A stretch of DNA of 64,000 nt from an uncultured Ulvibacter sp. (GTDB taxonomy: Bacteria > Bacteroidota > Bacteroidia > Flavobacteriales > Flavobacteriaceae): contig CALSSW010000003.1 of the NCBI GenBank assembly GCA_943789105.1, forward strand, positions 124,001 through 188,000, given 5' to 3'. This document shows positions 8,769 to 16,965 of this stretch, one piece after another. The position numbers and the translations under genes were made by a program. The stretch's first letter is position 1; each line of letters starts with the position of its first letter. The notes below the pieces were generated by a model. The model saw nothing but the letters and a program-made list of their open reading frames with translations, searched no databases and had not been told where the DNA came from.

Positions 8769-10298
8769 ATGTTTATACCCCAAGAACTTGACCAAATCAT
8801 AACTCATGGACTCACCGAAAAACAGGTGAAAAAACAGCTTCAAACCTTCAAGGATGGCACTCCATTTACTCATGTTACAAGACATGCAGGTATTAGTAAT
8901 GGGATTGAGGTGTATGATGTGGCTACCCAAAAACAATTGGCTGGATACTACGATAAGCACAAAGAGCAAAAGGATATTATAAAATTTGTACCTGCTAGTG
9001 GCGCTGCCACAAGAATGTTTAAGTTTTTACACACTTTTTTGGATAATTATGATCCATATCAAGAAAAACTCACTCCTTATTTAAAGTCAAATGCACTAGA
9101 TTCTCTAAAAACCTTTATTGACAACATTAAATATTTTCCTTTTACCTCTTTGGTGCAAAAAGAAATTAGAACGCATAGGCCAGAGTATAAGAAGTCCAAA
9201 AAAGGCTATCGTATGAATAGCTTTGTGGCCTTACTGCTAGGCAAAAATCATCTTAACTATGGAGCTTATCCTAAGGGTCTTATCCCATTTCATAAGTATG
9301 CAAAGTACACAAGAACTGCATTTGAAGAACAACTATTTGAGGCAACACAATATGCAGCAGTAGATGGGGTGGCACATTTACACTTCACCTTTTCTCCAAA
9401 GCACCTAAAACTTTTTAAAGAAACTTTTGAGAAGGTTAAAAAACGAATAGTAAAGAAAACAAAAGTAGAGGTGCGAATTTCATATTCTTTTCAAGATTCA
9501 AGCACAGATACCATTGCTGTAGATTTAAAAAACAAACCTTTTACAAATAAAAAAGGAAACCTGGTTTTTAGACCCGCTGGTCATGGAGCGCTTATCAAAA
9601 ACTTAAATGAGGTAGATGCAGATATTATTTTCATTAAAAACATAGACAATGTTACCGTTGAAAACCATACTGATGTTGTTGCTGCAAATAAAAAAATGTT
9701 AGCAGGAAGACTCTTACAACTTCAACATAAAATATTTGGATATCTCGATGGGATTGTAAAAGATCAAATCACAGAAGAGAAACTTAGCGAAATGAAAGCT
9801 TTTTTATGGAAAGAGCTGCAGATTAAAGATATCCCTCAGACCAAAGCAGGTATTGCGGAGGTTTTAAACAGGCCTATTCGTGTGTGCGGTGTTGTTAAAA
9901 ATACGGGAGCACCTGGAGGCGGTCCTTTTTGGGTAAAAAATAAAGAGGGACAGCTATCCCTTCAAATTGTTGAGCTTTCTCAAATAGATATTTCAGACCT
10001 AAAACAAGCTGCCATTGTTGAGGGTGCTACACACTTTAATCCTGTAGATTTAGTGTGCGGTACACGAGATTATACGGGAAAGAAATACAATCTTACTCAT
10101 TTTGTGGATCCATTAGCTTGTTTTATTTCAGACAAAACCGTTGAGGGAGCTCCTATAAAAGCCCTTGAAGCCCCTGGCTTATGGAATGGCGCCATGGCAC
10201 ACTGGAATACTATTTTTGTAGAAGTACCTCTTTTAACGTTTACCCCCGTAAAGAATGTAAACGACCTGCTAGATCCATCTCACCAACCCAGCGTCTGA
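8769..10298 (+). CDS. DUF4301 family protein, nucleotidyltransferase-like
   Basis: A 509-residue protein that I recognise as the Bacteroidota family DUF4301. FVPASGAATRMFK at 73-85 resembles the nucleotide-binding loop of sugar nucleotidyltransferases, and RPAGHGALIKNLNEVDADI with FIKNIDNV (around residues 265-295) resembles the substrate region of UDP-sugar pyrophosphorylases. An uncharacterised GT-A-fold enzyme is therefore a reasonable inference, not a demonstrated function. It begins 5 bases after the kinase gene and its stop overlaps the arfB ATG (TGATG), so it appears to be part of this operon. Confidence 0.75.
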   Translation: MFIPQELDQIITHGLTEKQVKKQLQTFKDGTPFTHVTRHAGISNGIEVYDVATQKQLAGYYDKHKEQKDIIKFVPASGAATRMFKFLHTFLDNYDPYQEKLTPYLKSNALDSLKTFIDNIKYFPFTSLVQKEIRTHRPEYKKSKKGYRMNSFVALLLGKNHLNYGAYPKGLIPFHKYAKYTRTAFEEQLFEATQYAAVDGVAHLHFTFSPKHLKLFKETFEKVKKRIVKKTKVEVRISYSFQDSSTDTIAVDLKNKPFTNKKGNLVFRPAGHGALIKNLNEVDADIIFIKNIDNVTVENHTDVVAANKKMLAGRLLQLQHKIFGYLDGIVKDQITEEKLSEMKAFLWKELQIKDIPQTKAGIAEVLNRPIRVCGVVKNTGAPGGGPFWVKNKEGQLSLQIVELSQIDISDLKQAAIVEGATHFNPVDLVCGTRDYTGKKYNLTHFVDPLACFISDKTVEGAPIKALEAPGLWNGAMAHWNTIFVEVPLLTFTPVKNVNDLLDPSHQPSV

Positions 10299-10702
10299 TG
10301 AATAGCGCAACAATTTTAAAAGAAATCTCCTTTAAAGCCGTAAGAAGCAGCGGTCCTGGTGGGCAGCACGTTAATAAAACAGCTAGTAAAGCAGTCATTA
10401 GCTTTACCATTACTGACTCCCAAATCTTTACCCCTACAGAAAAACAGCGCTTACTTGAGAAATTAAAACACCGCATTTCTCAAGACGGGACACTAACCAT
10501 AACCTGCAGTGAGTCTAGGAGCCAACACAGAAATAAAGCCCTAGCAATATCGCGTCTTATATCGCTGCTTGAAAAAAGCCTCCGCGTTGCCAAGAGTAGA
10601 AAAAAATCAAGACCTTCAAAAAATGCCATTGAAAAGCGTATTGTCTCTGAAAAAAAGCATGCACTTAAAAAAGCAAATAGAAAACCACCAACACTACAGT
10701 GA
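10298..10702 (+). CDS. arfB: Alternative ribosome-rescue factor ArfB (peptidyl-tRNA hydrolase)
   Basis: A 134-residue protein with the release-factor GGQ motif at 21-23 within RSSGPGGQHVNKTASKAV, followed by a basic C-terminal tail rich in Lys and Arg that would enter the mRNA channel. ArfB (YaeJ) hydrolyses peptidyl-tRNA on stalled ribosomes lacking a stop codon. The start at 10298 gives the normal length; upstream in-frame codons read through the end of the preceding gene in another frame and are not plausible. No codon-recognition domain is present, which separates it from RF1/RF2. Confidence 0.92.
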   Translation: MNSATILKEISFKAVRSSGPGGQHVNKTASKAVISFTITDSQIFTPTEKQRLLEKLKHRISQDGTLTITCSESRSQHRNKALAISRLISLLEKSLRVAKSRKKSRPSKNAIEKRIVSEKKHALKKANRKPPTLQ

Positions 10703-10794
10703 TACTTGTTGATTTATATAATAGTCTATATACTAGGGTTTTGTTTTTTTGTTCAGTACTCATTATCTGTTAAAAAGCAAATCTCTTATTATTA

Positions 10795-10827
10795 TTGTTT
10801 TTTATTATCACCAATAGTCTATCTTTG
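10795..10827 (+). promoter_or_regulatory. Promoter of the TPP riboswitch transcript
   Basis: TATCTTTG at 10820-10827 is a match to the -7 consensus. A TTG at 10795-10797 lies 22 bases upstream, slightly wide. The predicted start, near 10834, coincides with the 5' edge of the riboswitch. Confidence 0.55.
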
Positions 10828-10831
10828 TGTC

Positions 10832-10950
10832 ACATCTCAAAGGGGTGCTAATTACTGTAGATTTCAAAAAATTATTTTTGAAATAGTGCAAATTATATTG
10901 GCTGAGATTATACCCATAGAACCTAGAACAGGTAATGCTGTTTAGGAATA
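10832..10950 (+). promoter_or_regulatory. TPP (thiamine pyrophosphate) riboswitch, THI element
   Basis: The conserved elements occur in order: AGGGGTGCTA (10841-10850), GGCTGAGAT (10900-10908), TACCC (10911-10915), GAACCT (10919-10924), and GGTAATGCTG leading into TTTAGGAA (10931-10947). An extra hairpin (ATTTCAAAAA...TTTTTGAAAT, about 10861-10884) fits the variable P3a arm. TPP binding normally lowers expression of the gene below, here the TonB-dependent receptor at 11083. A longer inverted repeat at 10963-11021 may form the expression platform. Boundaries are approximate. Confidence 0.88.
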
Positions 10951-11082
10951 AAACGAAAGCTTTTAGTGCAATCGAGATGTGCTGTATCGAGAACATTCTT
11001 TATTGTCCTTGATTGCGCTAATTCAAAAAAATGATTATTTAACAAGAATAATTACCCCTTTTATTCGTCAAAAAAAGTACGA

Positions 11083-13254
11083 ATGAAATATTACGCGTTT
11101 ATTTTTTTACTCAGTGCTGCAATCCTTCAGGCACAAGAAAAACTTCAAGACACTACAAAAATTCAAGCCCTTGAACAAGTATACCTCAACGGTGTGAGAG
11201 TAGCTGCAGATTCTCCAATTACCCATAGCAACCTTTCAAAACAGGATCTAGCCAAGCGAAACCTAGGACAAGACATCCCACTGCTTCTTAATTACTTACC
11301 AGGGGTAGTAACCACTAGCGATGCTGGGGCAGGGGTTGGTTATACTGGTATTAGGGTTAGAGGAAGCGATGCAACTCGGGTTAATGTTACCATCAACGGG
11401 ATACCCTATAACGATAGTGAAAGCCAAGGTACTTTTTGGGTAAATCTCCCAGATTTTGCCTCCTCTATAGAAAGTCTTCAACTTCAAAGAGGTGTTGGTA
11501 CCTCTACCAATGGCTCTGGATCTTTTGGAGCTAGTTTAAACATAGCCACAGACCGCTACAGCAAAGAAGCCTATGCACAAATCGCAAATAGTTTTGGCTC
11601 TTTTGATACCAGAAAGCACAGTGTGAAATTCTCTACAGGACTATTAAATGACAAAGTCGAAATCTCTGGAAGAGTCTCAAATATAACTAGCGACGGCTAT
11701 ATAGACAGGGCCTCTAGTGATTTAAAGTCTTATTTCTTGCAGGGGTCCTACAAAACAGATAACAGCTTTATAAAAGCACTGGTTTTTGGTGGAAGAGAAA
11801 TCACCTACCAGTCTTGGTTTGGAATTGATGAGCAAACATTTAGCACAAACCCTACCTTTAATCCTGCAGGGATATATACCGATGAAGATGGCACCGTTCG
11901 TTTCCACCAAAACCAAGTAGATGATTATGACCAAGATCATTACCAACTTATCTGGAATGAGCGCTTTAATAATAATTGGAGCACAAGTATGACACTTAAC
12001 TATACAAAAGGAAGTGGGTTTTTTGAGGAATACAAAGAAGATGCAGCTTTGGATTTTCATGGCTTATTACCCGTTACCATAGATGGAGAGACTAGTGATA
12101 ATTCTGATTTGGTAAGGCGTCGTTGGTTAGAGAATAATTTTTATGCTTTAAGCGCAAATGCAAATTATAAAGATGAAAACTGGGATACCACTTCAGGTGT
12201 TTTTTATAGCTATTATCAGGGGCTTCATTTTGGAGAAGTAATCTGGGCAACTAATTTTACAGGCGCAAATTTGGGAGATCGGTATTATGATGGTACTGGA
12301 GATAAGCATGAGTTTACAGCTTTTTCTAAAGCAACTTATCAATTAACCAATTCTTTGTCCTTTTTTGGTGATTTGCAAATGCGTGTTGTAAATTATAAAA
12401 CAGCTGGTTTAACTAGTGATAAAGTAAATATGGTAGTAGATGAGCAGTATGCTTTTTTTAATCCAAAGTTTGGCGCTAGTTACACCCTAAACCAGGGAAA
12501 TCAAGTATATGTCTCTTATGGTAGAGCAAGTAGAGAGCCAAGACGCAGTGACTTTGAGCAAGGGGTCTTTACTCCAGAAATATTGGATGATTATGAACTT
12601 GGATGGCGTTTTACTGGTAAAAACATCAACTTAAGTACAAACCTTTACTACATGGACTACAAAGACCAACTAGTGCTCACCGGCCAGCTTGACGATTCTG
12701 GAGGTTTTATAAGAGAAACTAGTGGTAATAGCTATAGAGCAGGACTTGAAGTTGAGGCAGATTTTAAGGTGTTAAACCAATTACATGTAAGACCAAATAT
12801 ATCCTTGAGTAGCAATAAAAATGAAGATTTTACAACCTCAAAAGATGGTGGGTTGGTAAATTTAGGAACTACTAATATCTCATTTTCTCCATCCTTTATT
12901 GCAGGAAATAGTATTGACTATAGCCCACTAGAAAATCTTCAAGTAGCATTGCTTGCTAAATATGTTGGCCAGCAATATATGGGCAATATAGATAGCCAAA
13001 CATCAAAATTGGATGCCTATTTTTTAAATGATTTTAATATTAACTACACCATCACAAAACTGTCTTTTGCGAAATCTTTGGTCTTGCAAGGGCTGGTGAA
13101 TAATATCTTTGATATCAAGTATGTTTCAAATGGATATTTTTATACCTATGATGATGATTTTACAACTCCAGGAACTGTAACCACCATCGAAGGTGCTGGG
13201 CTTTACCCACAGGCAGGAATCAACTTTTTGGTGGGTGCTACACTAACCTTTTAA
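11083..13254 (+). CDS. TonB-dependent outer-membrane receptor under TPP riboswitch control (probable thiamine/precursor uptake)
   Basis: A 723-residue receptor with a signal peptide (1 to about 17, ending LQAQ), a plug domain (about 45-155: LSKQDLAKRNLGQDIPLLLNYLPGV, GIRVRGSDATRVNVTINGIPYND) and a 22-strand-type barrel ending in an aromatic-terminated LVGATLTF. There is no N-terminal carboxypeptidase-like or signalling domain and no adjacent SusD. It should import a scarce substrate across the outer membrane using TonB energy. The riboswitch directly upstream makes thiamine, its phosphates or a precursor the likely substrate; that is inference from regulation. An intrinsic terminator follows. 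Confidence 0.93.
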   Translation: MKYYAFIFLLSAAILQAQEKLQDTTKIQALEQVYLNGVRVAADSPITHSNLSKQDLAKRNLGQDIPLLLNYLPGVVTTSDAGAGVGYTGIRVRGSDATRVNVTINGIPYNDSESQGTFWVNLPDFASSIESLQLQRGVGTSTNGSGSFGASLNIATDRYSKEAYAQIANSFGSFDTRKHSVKFSTGLLNDKVEISGRVSNITSDGYIDRASSDLKSYFLQGSYKTDNSFIKALVFGGREITYQSWFGIDEQTFSTNPTFNPAGIYTDEDGTVRFHQNQVDDYDQDHYQLIWNERFNNNWSTSMTLNYTKGSGFFEEYKEDAALDFHGLLPVTIDGETSDNSDLVRRRWLENNFYALSANANYKDENWDTTSGVFYSYYQGLHFGEVIWATNFTGANLGDRYYDGTGDKHEFTAFSKATYQLTNSLSFFGDLQMRVVNYKTAGLTSDKVNMVVDEQYAFFNPKFGASYTLNQGNQVYVSYGRASREPRRSDFEQGVFTPEILDDYELGWRFTGKNINLSTNLYYMDYKDQLVLTGQLDDSGGFIRETSGNSYRAGLEVEADFKVLNQLHVRPNISLSSNKNEDFTTSKDGGLVNLGTTNISFSPSFIAGNSIDYSPLENLQVALLAKYVGQQYMGNIDSQTSKLDAYFLNDFNINYTITKLSFAKSLVLQGLVNNIFDIKYVSNGYFYTYDDDFTTPGTVTTIEGAGLYPQAGINFLVGATLTF

Positions 13255-13316
13255 TTAATAGAGTATTTTTTATTGCTGTTTTTTAAATCGTTTTTAGCAT
13301 TTAAATACGAGTCAAA

Positions 13317-13356
13317 TTAAAGATCCAAGAATAAATTTAATTTTTGGATCTTTTTT
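13317..13356 (+). terminator. Intrinsic terminator after the TonB receptor
   Basis: A hairpin of AAAGATCCAA (13319-13328) and TTGGATC plus T run (13344-13356) with an AT-rich loop, 63 bases after the stop codon. Confidence 0.75.
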
Positions 13357-13502
13357 GTTTTAAAATATATTGCTATACTCAATACCGTATTATAAAATCT
13401 CCCAATAAACTAATACAGACTAGTTGTATAGTTTTTGTATGGTCAAATAATAAAAACTATTTAGTAACATGTATTATCTTTGACACTTTAAAACAACCCT
13501 TT

Positions 13503-15083
13503 ATGAAACATACACCTACTTATTTATTTTTCTTGTTTTTCTTTTTAAGTCACCTATCTTTCGCGCAGCAAATGCCCTTAGATTTTTCTGACCCTTCAGA
13601 AAATTTTTCTTCTTTTTTGGGTAGTAGTTTCTCTTTGAGTACAGATCCAGAAAATCCTAACAATCAGGTTGGGCAATTTTTTAATGATGGCTCTAACTCT
13701 TGGCAAGGATTCTATCTTGATTTGCAAAGAGCCATTGATTTGGATTTTCAGAACACTATTTCTTTGTCTTTTTATGGCTTCGATTCTAATGCCCATACCG
13801 TTTTAATAAAATTAGAGAATGGTCAAAACCCTGATGTTGAGGTTGCTAAAAATATACCCACAGGTGGCGGGTGGACAAACAATGTTGTTTTTGATTTTTC
13901 TCAGGCAGTATTAACCGATGGGGGTACCCCAGTAAATGCCACTGGAGAATATAGTAGATTGGTTATTTTTATTGATGGTGGGGTTTTAGCCGGAGGCACC
14001 TATTTGCTTGACAACATTGATGATGGTTCTACAGAAGTGAACCTTCACGAGATTGATGTTGAGTATACTAATTTGGTCTGGGAAGACCAGTTTGAAACTC
14101 CAGGGATTGTTAACCCATCAAAATGGCACCACCAAACCCAGGTTATTATACCAGGTGTTGGTTGGGCTAATGGCGAAGAGCAGCATTATACCAACCGAAT
14201 AGATAACTCTTTTGTAGACACTTCAGGGATGTTACACATTGTTGCAAAGCAAGAGACCTATACAGACCAGGGCCTGACAAAAAATTACACCTCTGCTAGG
14301 TTAAATGCTAAATTTGCATTTACCTATGGTAGGGTTGATGTTAGAGCAAAAATTCCTGTAGGCGCTGGTACTTGGCCTGCCATTTGGACATTGGGTAAAA
14401 ATATAAATGAGAATGGAGCTTATTGGGATTCACAATATGGTACAACAAGTTGGCCTGCATGTGGTGAGATAGATATGATGGAACACGGGATATTTCCTAA
14501 CCAAAACATAAACTACATCAAGAGTTCTTTACATACGCCTTGTTGTCATGCTGGCAATCCAAATGGAGGTGGTACTATTGCTTCAGATCTTGAAAATGAT
14601 TTTCATGTATATTCATTAAACTGGTCTCCAGATCAAATAACATTTTTGTTGGATGGTGTGGGTTATTACACGTACAATCCTGCTGTAAAAGATGATAGCA
14701 CATGGCCATTTTATGAGGACCAATTTGTATTATTAAATTTGGCTATGGGTGGTATTGCAGGAAATATACCTTCAGGGTTTGACCAGGCTAGCATGCTAAT
14801 AGATTACGTTAAAGTATATCAACAGGGCGAATTAAACATGGGTGCAAACCTTGACTTAGAGGACAAGGTAAACGTGTATCCAAATCCAGCAAGTACTGTA
14901 ATTAACCTGGGCAGTTCTATACCCCTTAGTAGTGTAGAGGTGTATGATGTTTTTGGTAAATTGCTACTTACCAAAGAAAAAAACCTAACACATATTAATG
15001 TTGAGGAGTTTGCCTCAGGGGTGTATTTTTTTGTAATTTTTTTAAACAACCAACAGATAGTCAAAAAAGTAATTGTTAAGTAA
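13503..15083 (+). CDS. Secreted GH16 beta-glucanase (laminarinase type) with T9SS sorting domain
   Basis: A 526-residue protein from the ATG at 13503, which opens a proper signal peptide ending FAQ at 21; an upstream in-frame start at 13344 would add 53 untypical residues. Residues about 25-180 form a beta-rich, possibly carbohydrate-binding domain, and 190-440 are the GH16 catalytic domain. GEIDMMEH at 321-328 supplies nucleophile E322, D324 and acid/base E327. Residues about 455-526 are a type A T9SS domain (VYPNPAS...GVYFFVI). GH16 enzymes with this motif hydrolyse beta-1,3-glucans such as algal laminarin. A -7 box TATCTTTG lies at 13475-13482. No SusC/SusD pair adjoins, so this is not a typical polysaccharide-utilisation locus. 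Confidence 0.92.
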   Translation: MKHTPTYLFFLFFFLSHLSFAQQMPLDFSDPSENFSSFLGSSFSLSTDPENPNNQVGQFFNDGSNSWQGFYLDLQRAIDLDFQNTISLSFYGFDSNAHTVLIKLENGQNPDVEVAKNIPTGGGWTNNVVFDFSQAVLTDGGTPVNATGEYSRLVIFIDGGVLAGGTYLLDNIDDGSTEVNLHEIDVEYTNLVWEDQFETPGIVNPSKWHHQTQVIIPGVGWANGEEQHYTNRIDNSFVDTSGMLHIVAKQETYTDQGLTKNYTSARLNAKFAFTYGRVDVRAKIPVGAGTWPAIWTLGKNINENGAYWDSQYGTTSWPACGEIDMMEHGIFPNQNINYIKSSLHTPCCHAGNPNGGGTIASDLENDFHVYSLNWSPDQITFLLDGVGYYTYNPAVKDDSTWPFYEDQFVLLNLAMGGIAGNIPSGFDQASMLIDYVKVYQQGELNMGANLDLEDKVNVYPNPASTVINLGSSIPLSSVEVYDVFGKLLLTKEKNLTHINVEEFASGVYFFVIFLNNQQIVKKVIVK

Positions 15084-15102
15084 ACAATACCCTACGGCTT
15101 GT

Positions 15103-15540
15103 TTAGTTTGTAATTCTTAGCGTGTTTCCATCGCGGTCTATTCTATACCCTAGCATAGGATAAAGCTCTGGCATTGTTTTATGCTCTCCAGTAACAATAT
15201 TGTATGTGTTATCCTCATTAGGACAAGTGCAAGTCGCCTCAATGCCATTAATGGTCATCCTTGAACAATCGCTAGGAATGTGGTTTGGATCACTAAGTTC
15301 AAAGGCAGTGAATAAATCTTCATTTAGCCTATAGACAACAATGCCGCGTATTCCTTGACTGGTAATTATAGCAGAACCTCCAGGAAAATTAAGATCATTG
15401 TATTGAGGTAGGTTTAAATTAAGGGTAATGTTTACCTGAGGGTTTATTAAATAGGGGTTGTATTGCCCCAAAGAATCTTCATCGGTGCCACATCCTAACA
15501 AGGAGAAAAACAACCCAATACCAACACACATATTTTTCAT
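15103..15540 (-). CDS. Lipoprotein with degenerate Rieske-like domain
   Basis: A 145-residue protein when started at the internal ATG at 15540, which places a lipobox (LLGC, Cys17) after a short hydrophobic stretch; the longer frame adds 16 residues. The C-terminal half has the spacing of a Rieske domain: a first motif DPNHIPSDCSRMTING, a second TCTCPNEDNTYNIVTG, and the closing YRIDRDGNTLRITN. The usual first CxH pair and the second CxxH histidine are not intact, so a 2Fe-2S cluster is doubtful. Related lipoproteins occur in Flavobacteriaceae. It is convergent with the GH16 gene, 20 bases away. Confidence 0.65.
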   Translation of the reverse strand: MKNMCVGIGLFFSLLGCGTDEDSLGQYNPYLINPQVNITLNLNLPQYNDLNFPGGSAIITSQGIRGIVVYRLNEDLFTAFELSDPNHIPSDCSRMTINGIEATCTCPNEDNTYNIVTGEHKTMPELYPMLGYRIDRDGNTLRITN

Positions 15541-15599
15541 TTTCAATACCATTTTTATACTCACGAAAGTACAAAAATTAGCTAACAATTTTTTTTTAG

Positions 15600-15689
15600 T
15601 ATCTTTGTATTAGAAATCCCGTCCTGTATGGGATTTTTCTATTCCTGCCTTTGTATGATGCAAATCAGAACTATTTGGCAGGATTTTTT
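15600..15689 (+). promoter_or_regulatory. Promoter plus hairpin leader upstream of greA (attenuator or small RNA candidate)
   Basis: TATCTTTG at 15600-15607 is a consensus -7 box. About 10 bases later comes a 7-bp hairpin (15614-15620 with 15630-15636). Then TCCTGCC (15643-15649) pairs with GGCAGGA (15677-15683), which is followed immediately by six T (15684-15689). This gives a promoter-proximal transcript of roughly 75 bases ending in an intrinsic-terminator-like structure, 60 bases before the greA ATG. No TTG lies at the ideal -33 distance. Confidence 0.45.
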
Positions 15690-15748
15690 GACACATAGCC
15701 TGAAGATGAAGCCCAGCTATGCAAAAACTAATTTAACAATTCTAACAA

Positions 15749-16225
15749 ATGAGTAAAGTATCCTATTACACCCTAGAGGGATTAAAAAAATTAAAAGAGG
15801 AGCTAAATCAGCTTAAGGATGTTGAACGCCCAAAAGCCTCCAATGACATTGCAGAAGCCAGAGACAAAGGAGATTTGAGTGAAAATGCAGAGTACGATGC
15901 TGCAAAAGAAGCGCAAGGAATGCTAGAGATGCGCATCAGCAAACTAGAAGAAGTAGTTGCAAATGCTCGTGTTATTGATGAGTCTCAGCTAGACATGTCT
16001 AAGGTATTGATTCACTCAACAGTAAAAATTAAAAACACGGCCAATGGCATGCAAATGACCTATAAATTGGTGGCCCAGAGTGAGGCAGATTTAAAAACAG
16101 GCAAAATTTCTGTAGACTCTCCTATTGGTAAAGGATTGCTTGGTTGTGAAGTTGGTGATCTTGCAGATGTTGTAGTACCTGCTGGGGTTATGAAGTTTGA
16201 AGTAATTGAAATCACTAGAGATTAA
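15749..16225 (+). CDS. greA: Transcription elongation factor GreA
   Basis: A 158-residue GreA. The N-terminal coiled coil (LKKLKEELNQLKDVERPKA, AEARDKGDLSENAEYDAAK) carries the acidic tip residues that enter the RNA polymerase secondary channel and stimulate transcript cleavage in backtracked complexes. The C-terminal FKBP-like domain (SPIGKGLLGCEVGDLADV) binds polymerase. Length is normal. Its stop overlaps the next ATG by one base (TAATG), so greA and the HIT gene are co-expressed. The leader may contain an attenuator. Confidence 0.97.
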   Translation: MSKVSYYTLEGLKKLKEELNQLKDVERPKASNDIAEARDKGDLSENAEYDAAKEAQGMLEMRISKLEEVVANARVIDESQLDMSKVLIHSTVKIKNTANGMQMTYKLVAQSEADLKTGKISVDSPIGKGLLGCEVGDLADVVVPAGVMKFEVIEITRD

Positions 16226-16617
16226 TGCCTAGTATATTTACTCAAATAATCAACAAAGAAATTCCTTGCCACAAGATAGCAGAGAACGATCAGTTTATTG
16301 CCTTTTTAGACATAAACCCAAATACCAAGGGCCATACTCTATGCGTTCCAAAGCAAGAAATCAACAAGATTTTTGACATGCCTGAAACGCTTTACCTTGA
16401 TTTAATGCGCTTTAGTAGAGAAGTGGCAATAGCCCTTGAAAAAACAGTGCCCTGTAAACGTGTTGGAGTGAGTGTTATTGGCCTTGAAGTGCCTCATGTG
16501 CATGTGCATTTAATACCCTTAAATGACATGAAACAGATGACGTTTCAGCATAAGGTAACCCAAAGTGAGGGGGAGCTTAATGCTCTCGCTAAAGAGGTCG
16601 CAAACAATCTAGTATAG
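16225..16617 (+). CDS. HIT-family nucleotide hydrolase
   Basis: A 130-residue histidine-triad protein: FTQIINKEIPCHKIAEND at the start, FLDINPNTKGHTLCVPK in the middle and the catalytic triad PHVHVHLIPL near residue 95. HIT proteins (HinT type) are cytosolic nucleoside phosphoramidases or dinucleoside polyphosphate hydrolases; the physiological substrate is usually unclear. It is translationally coupled to greA, an association common in Bacteroidota. Its end overlaps the end of the minus-strand gene at 16609-16965 by nine bases. Confidence 0.93.
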   Translation: MPSIFTQIINKEIPCHKIAENDQFIAFLDINPNTKGHTLCVPKQEINKIFDMPETLYLDLMRFSREVAIALEKTVPCKRVGVSVIGLEVPHVHVHLIPLNDMKQMTFQHKVTQSEGELNALAKEVANNLV

Positions 16618-16965
16618 CCCTATCGTGTTGTAATAAAATACAAGTGTAATAAGTGTGACACCTAGTAAAGTTCCCACCACTAGTAGGTATCCAAGTTTTG
16701 TGAATTTAACAGATGTCTGCTTGGGTTTTGCTTGTTTTTTATGATATCTGTACACCCTCTCAATATCATCATTCCAGTTTACAGGATAGATGGTGTTTTT
16801 ACAGCCATGGCAATACAGTTTTTCTGAAATACTTTTCTCTGCCCTAGTAAAGAGTTTTTTAGTGATTTGTTCTTGGGTGAAAGAAAACTCAAGGCCATCA
16901 TTTGCAAAACATATTGGGCAATTATTTTTTAAACGGGCGGAGTGAAGTGCGTGTGTGGTGATCAT
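16609..16965 (-). CDS. Small membrane protein with zinc-ribbon cysteines
   Basis: A 118-residue protein I cannot name. Two CxxC pairs (Cys16/Cys19 in CPIC, Cys52/Cys55 in CHGC) suggest a zinc ribbon, and a single transmembrane segment lies near residues 91-113, after a basic stretch. This topology suggests a cytoplasmic metal-binding head anchored to the inner membrane. The gene overlaps the end of the histidine kinase gene (16962-18122) by 4 bases on the same strand, so the two are probably co-translated and may share a pathway. Confidence 0.6.
   Translation of the reverse strand: MITTHALHSARLKNNCPICFANDGLEFSFTQEQITKKLFTRAEKSISEKLYCHGCKNTIYPVNWNDDIERVYRYHKKQAKPKQTSVKFTKLGYLLVVGTLLGVTLITLVFYYNTIGLY

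Noticed and set aside
10706..10945. Plus-strand open frame (79 codons) between arfB and the TonB receptor
   Set aside because: It is AT-rich and overlaps the promoter and TPP riboswitch; the RNA element explains the conserved bases better than a protein.
13344..13502. Upstream extension of the GH16 gene
   Set aside because: It would place 53 unlike residues before a clear signal peptide and overlaps the -7 box; the ATG at 13503 is preferred.
13503..15540. Polysaccharide-utilisation locus around the GH16 gene
   Set aside because: No SusC/SusD pair or further carbohydrate enzymes adjoin; the TonB receptor upstream is riboswitch-controlled and separated by a terminator.
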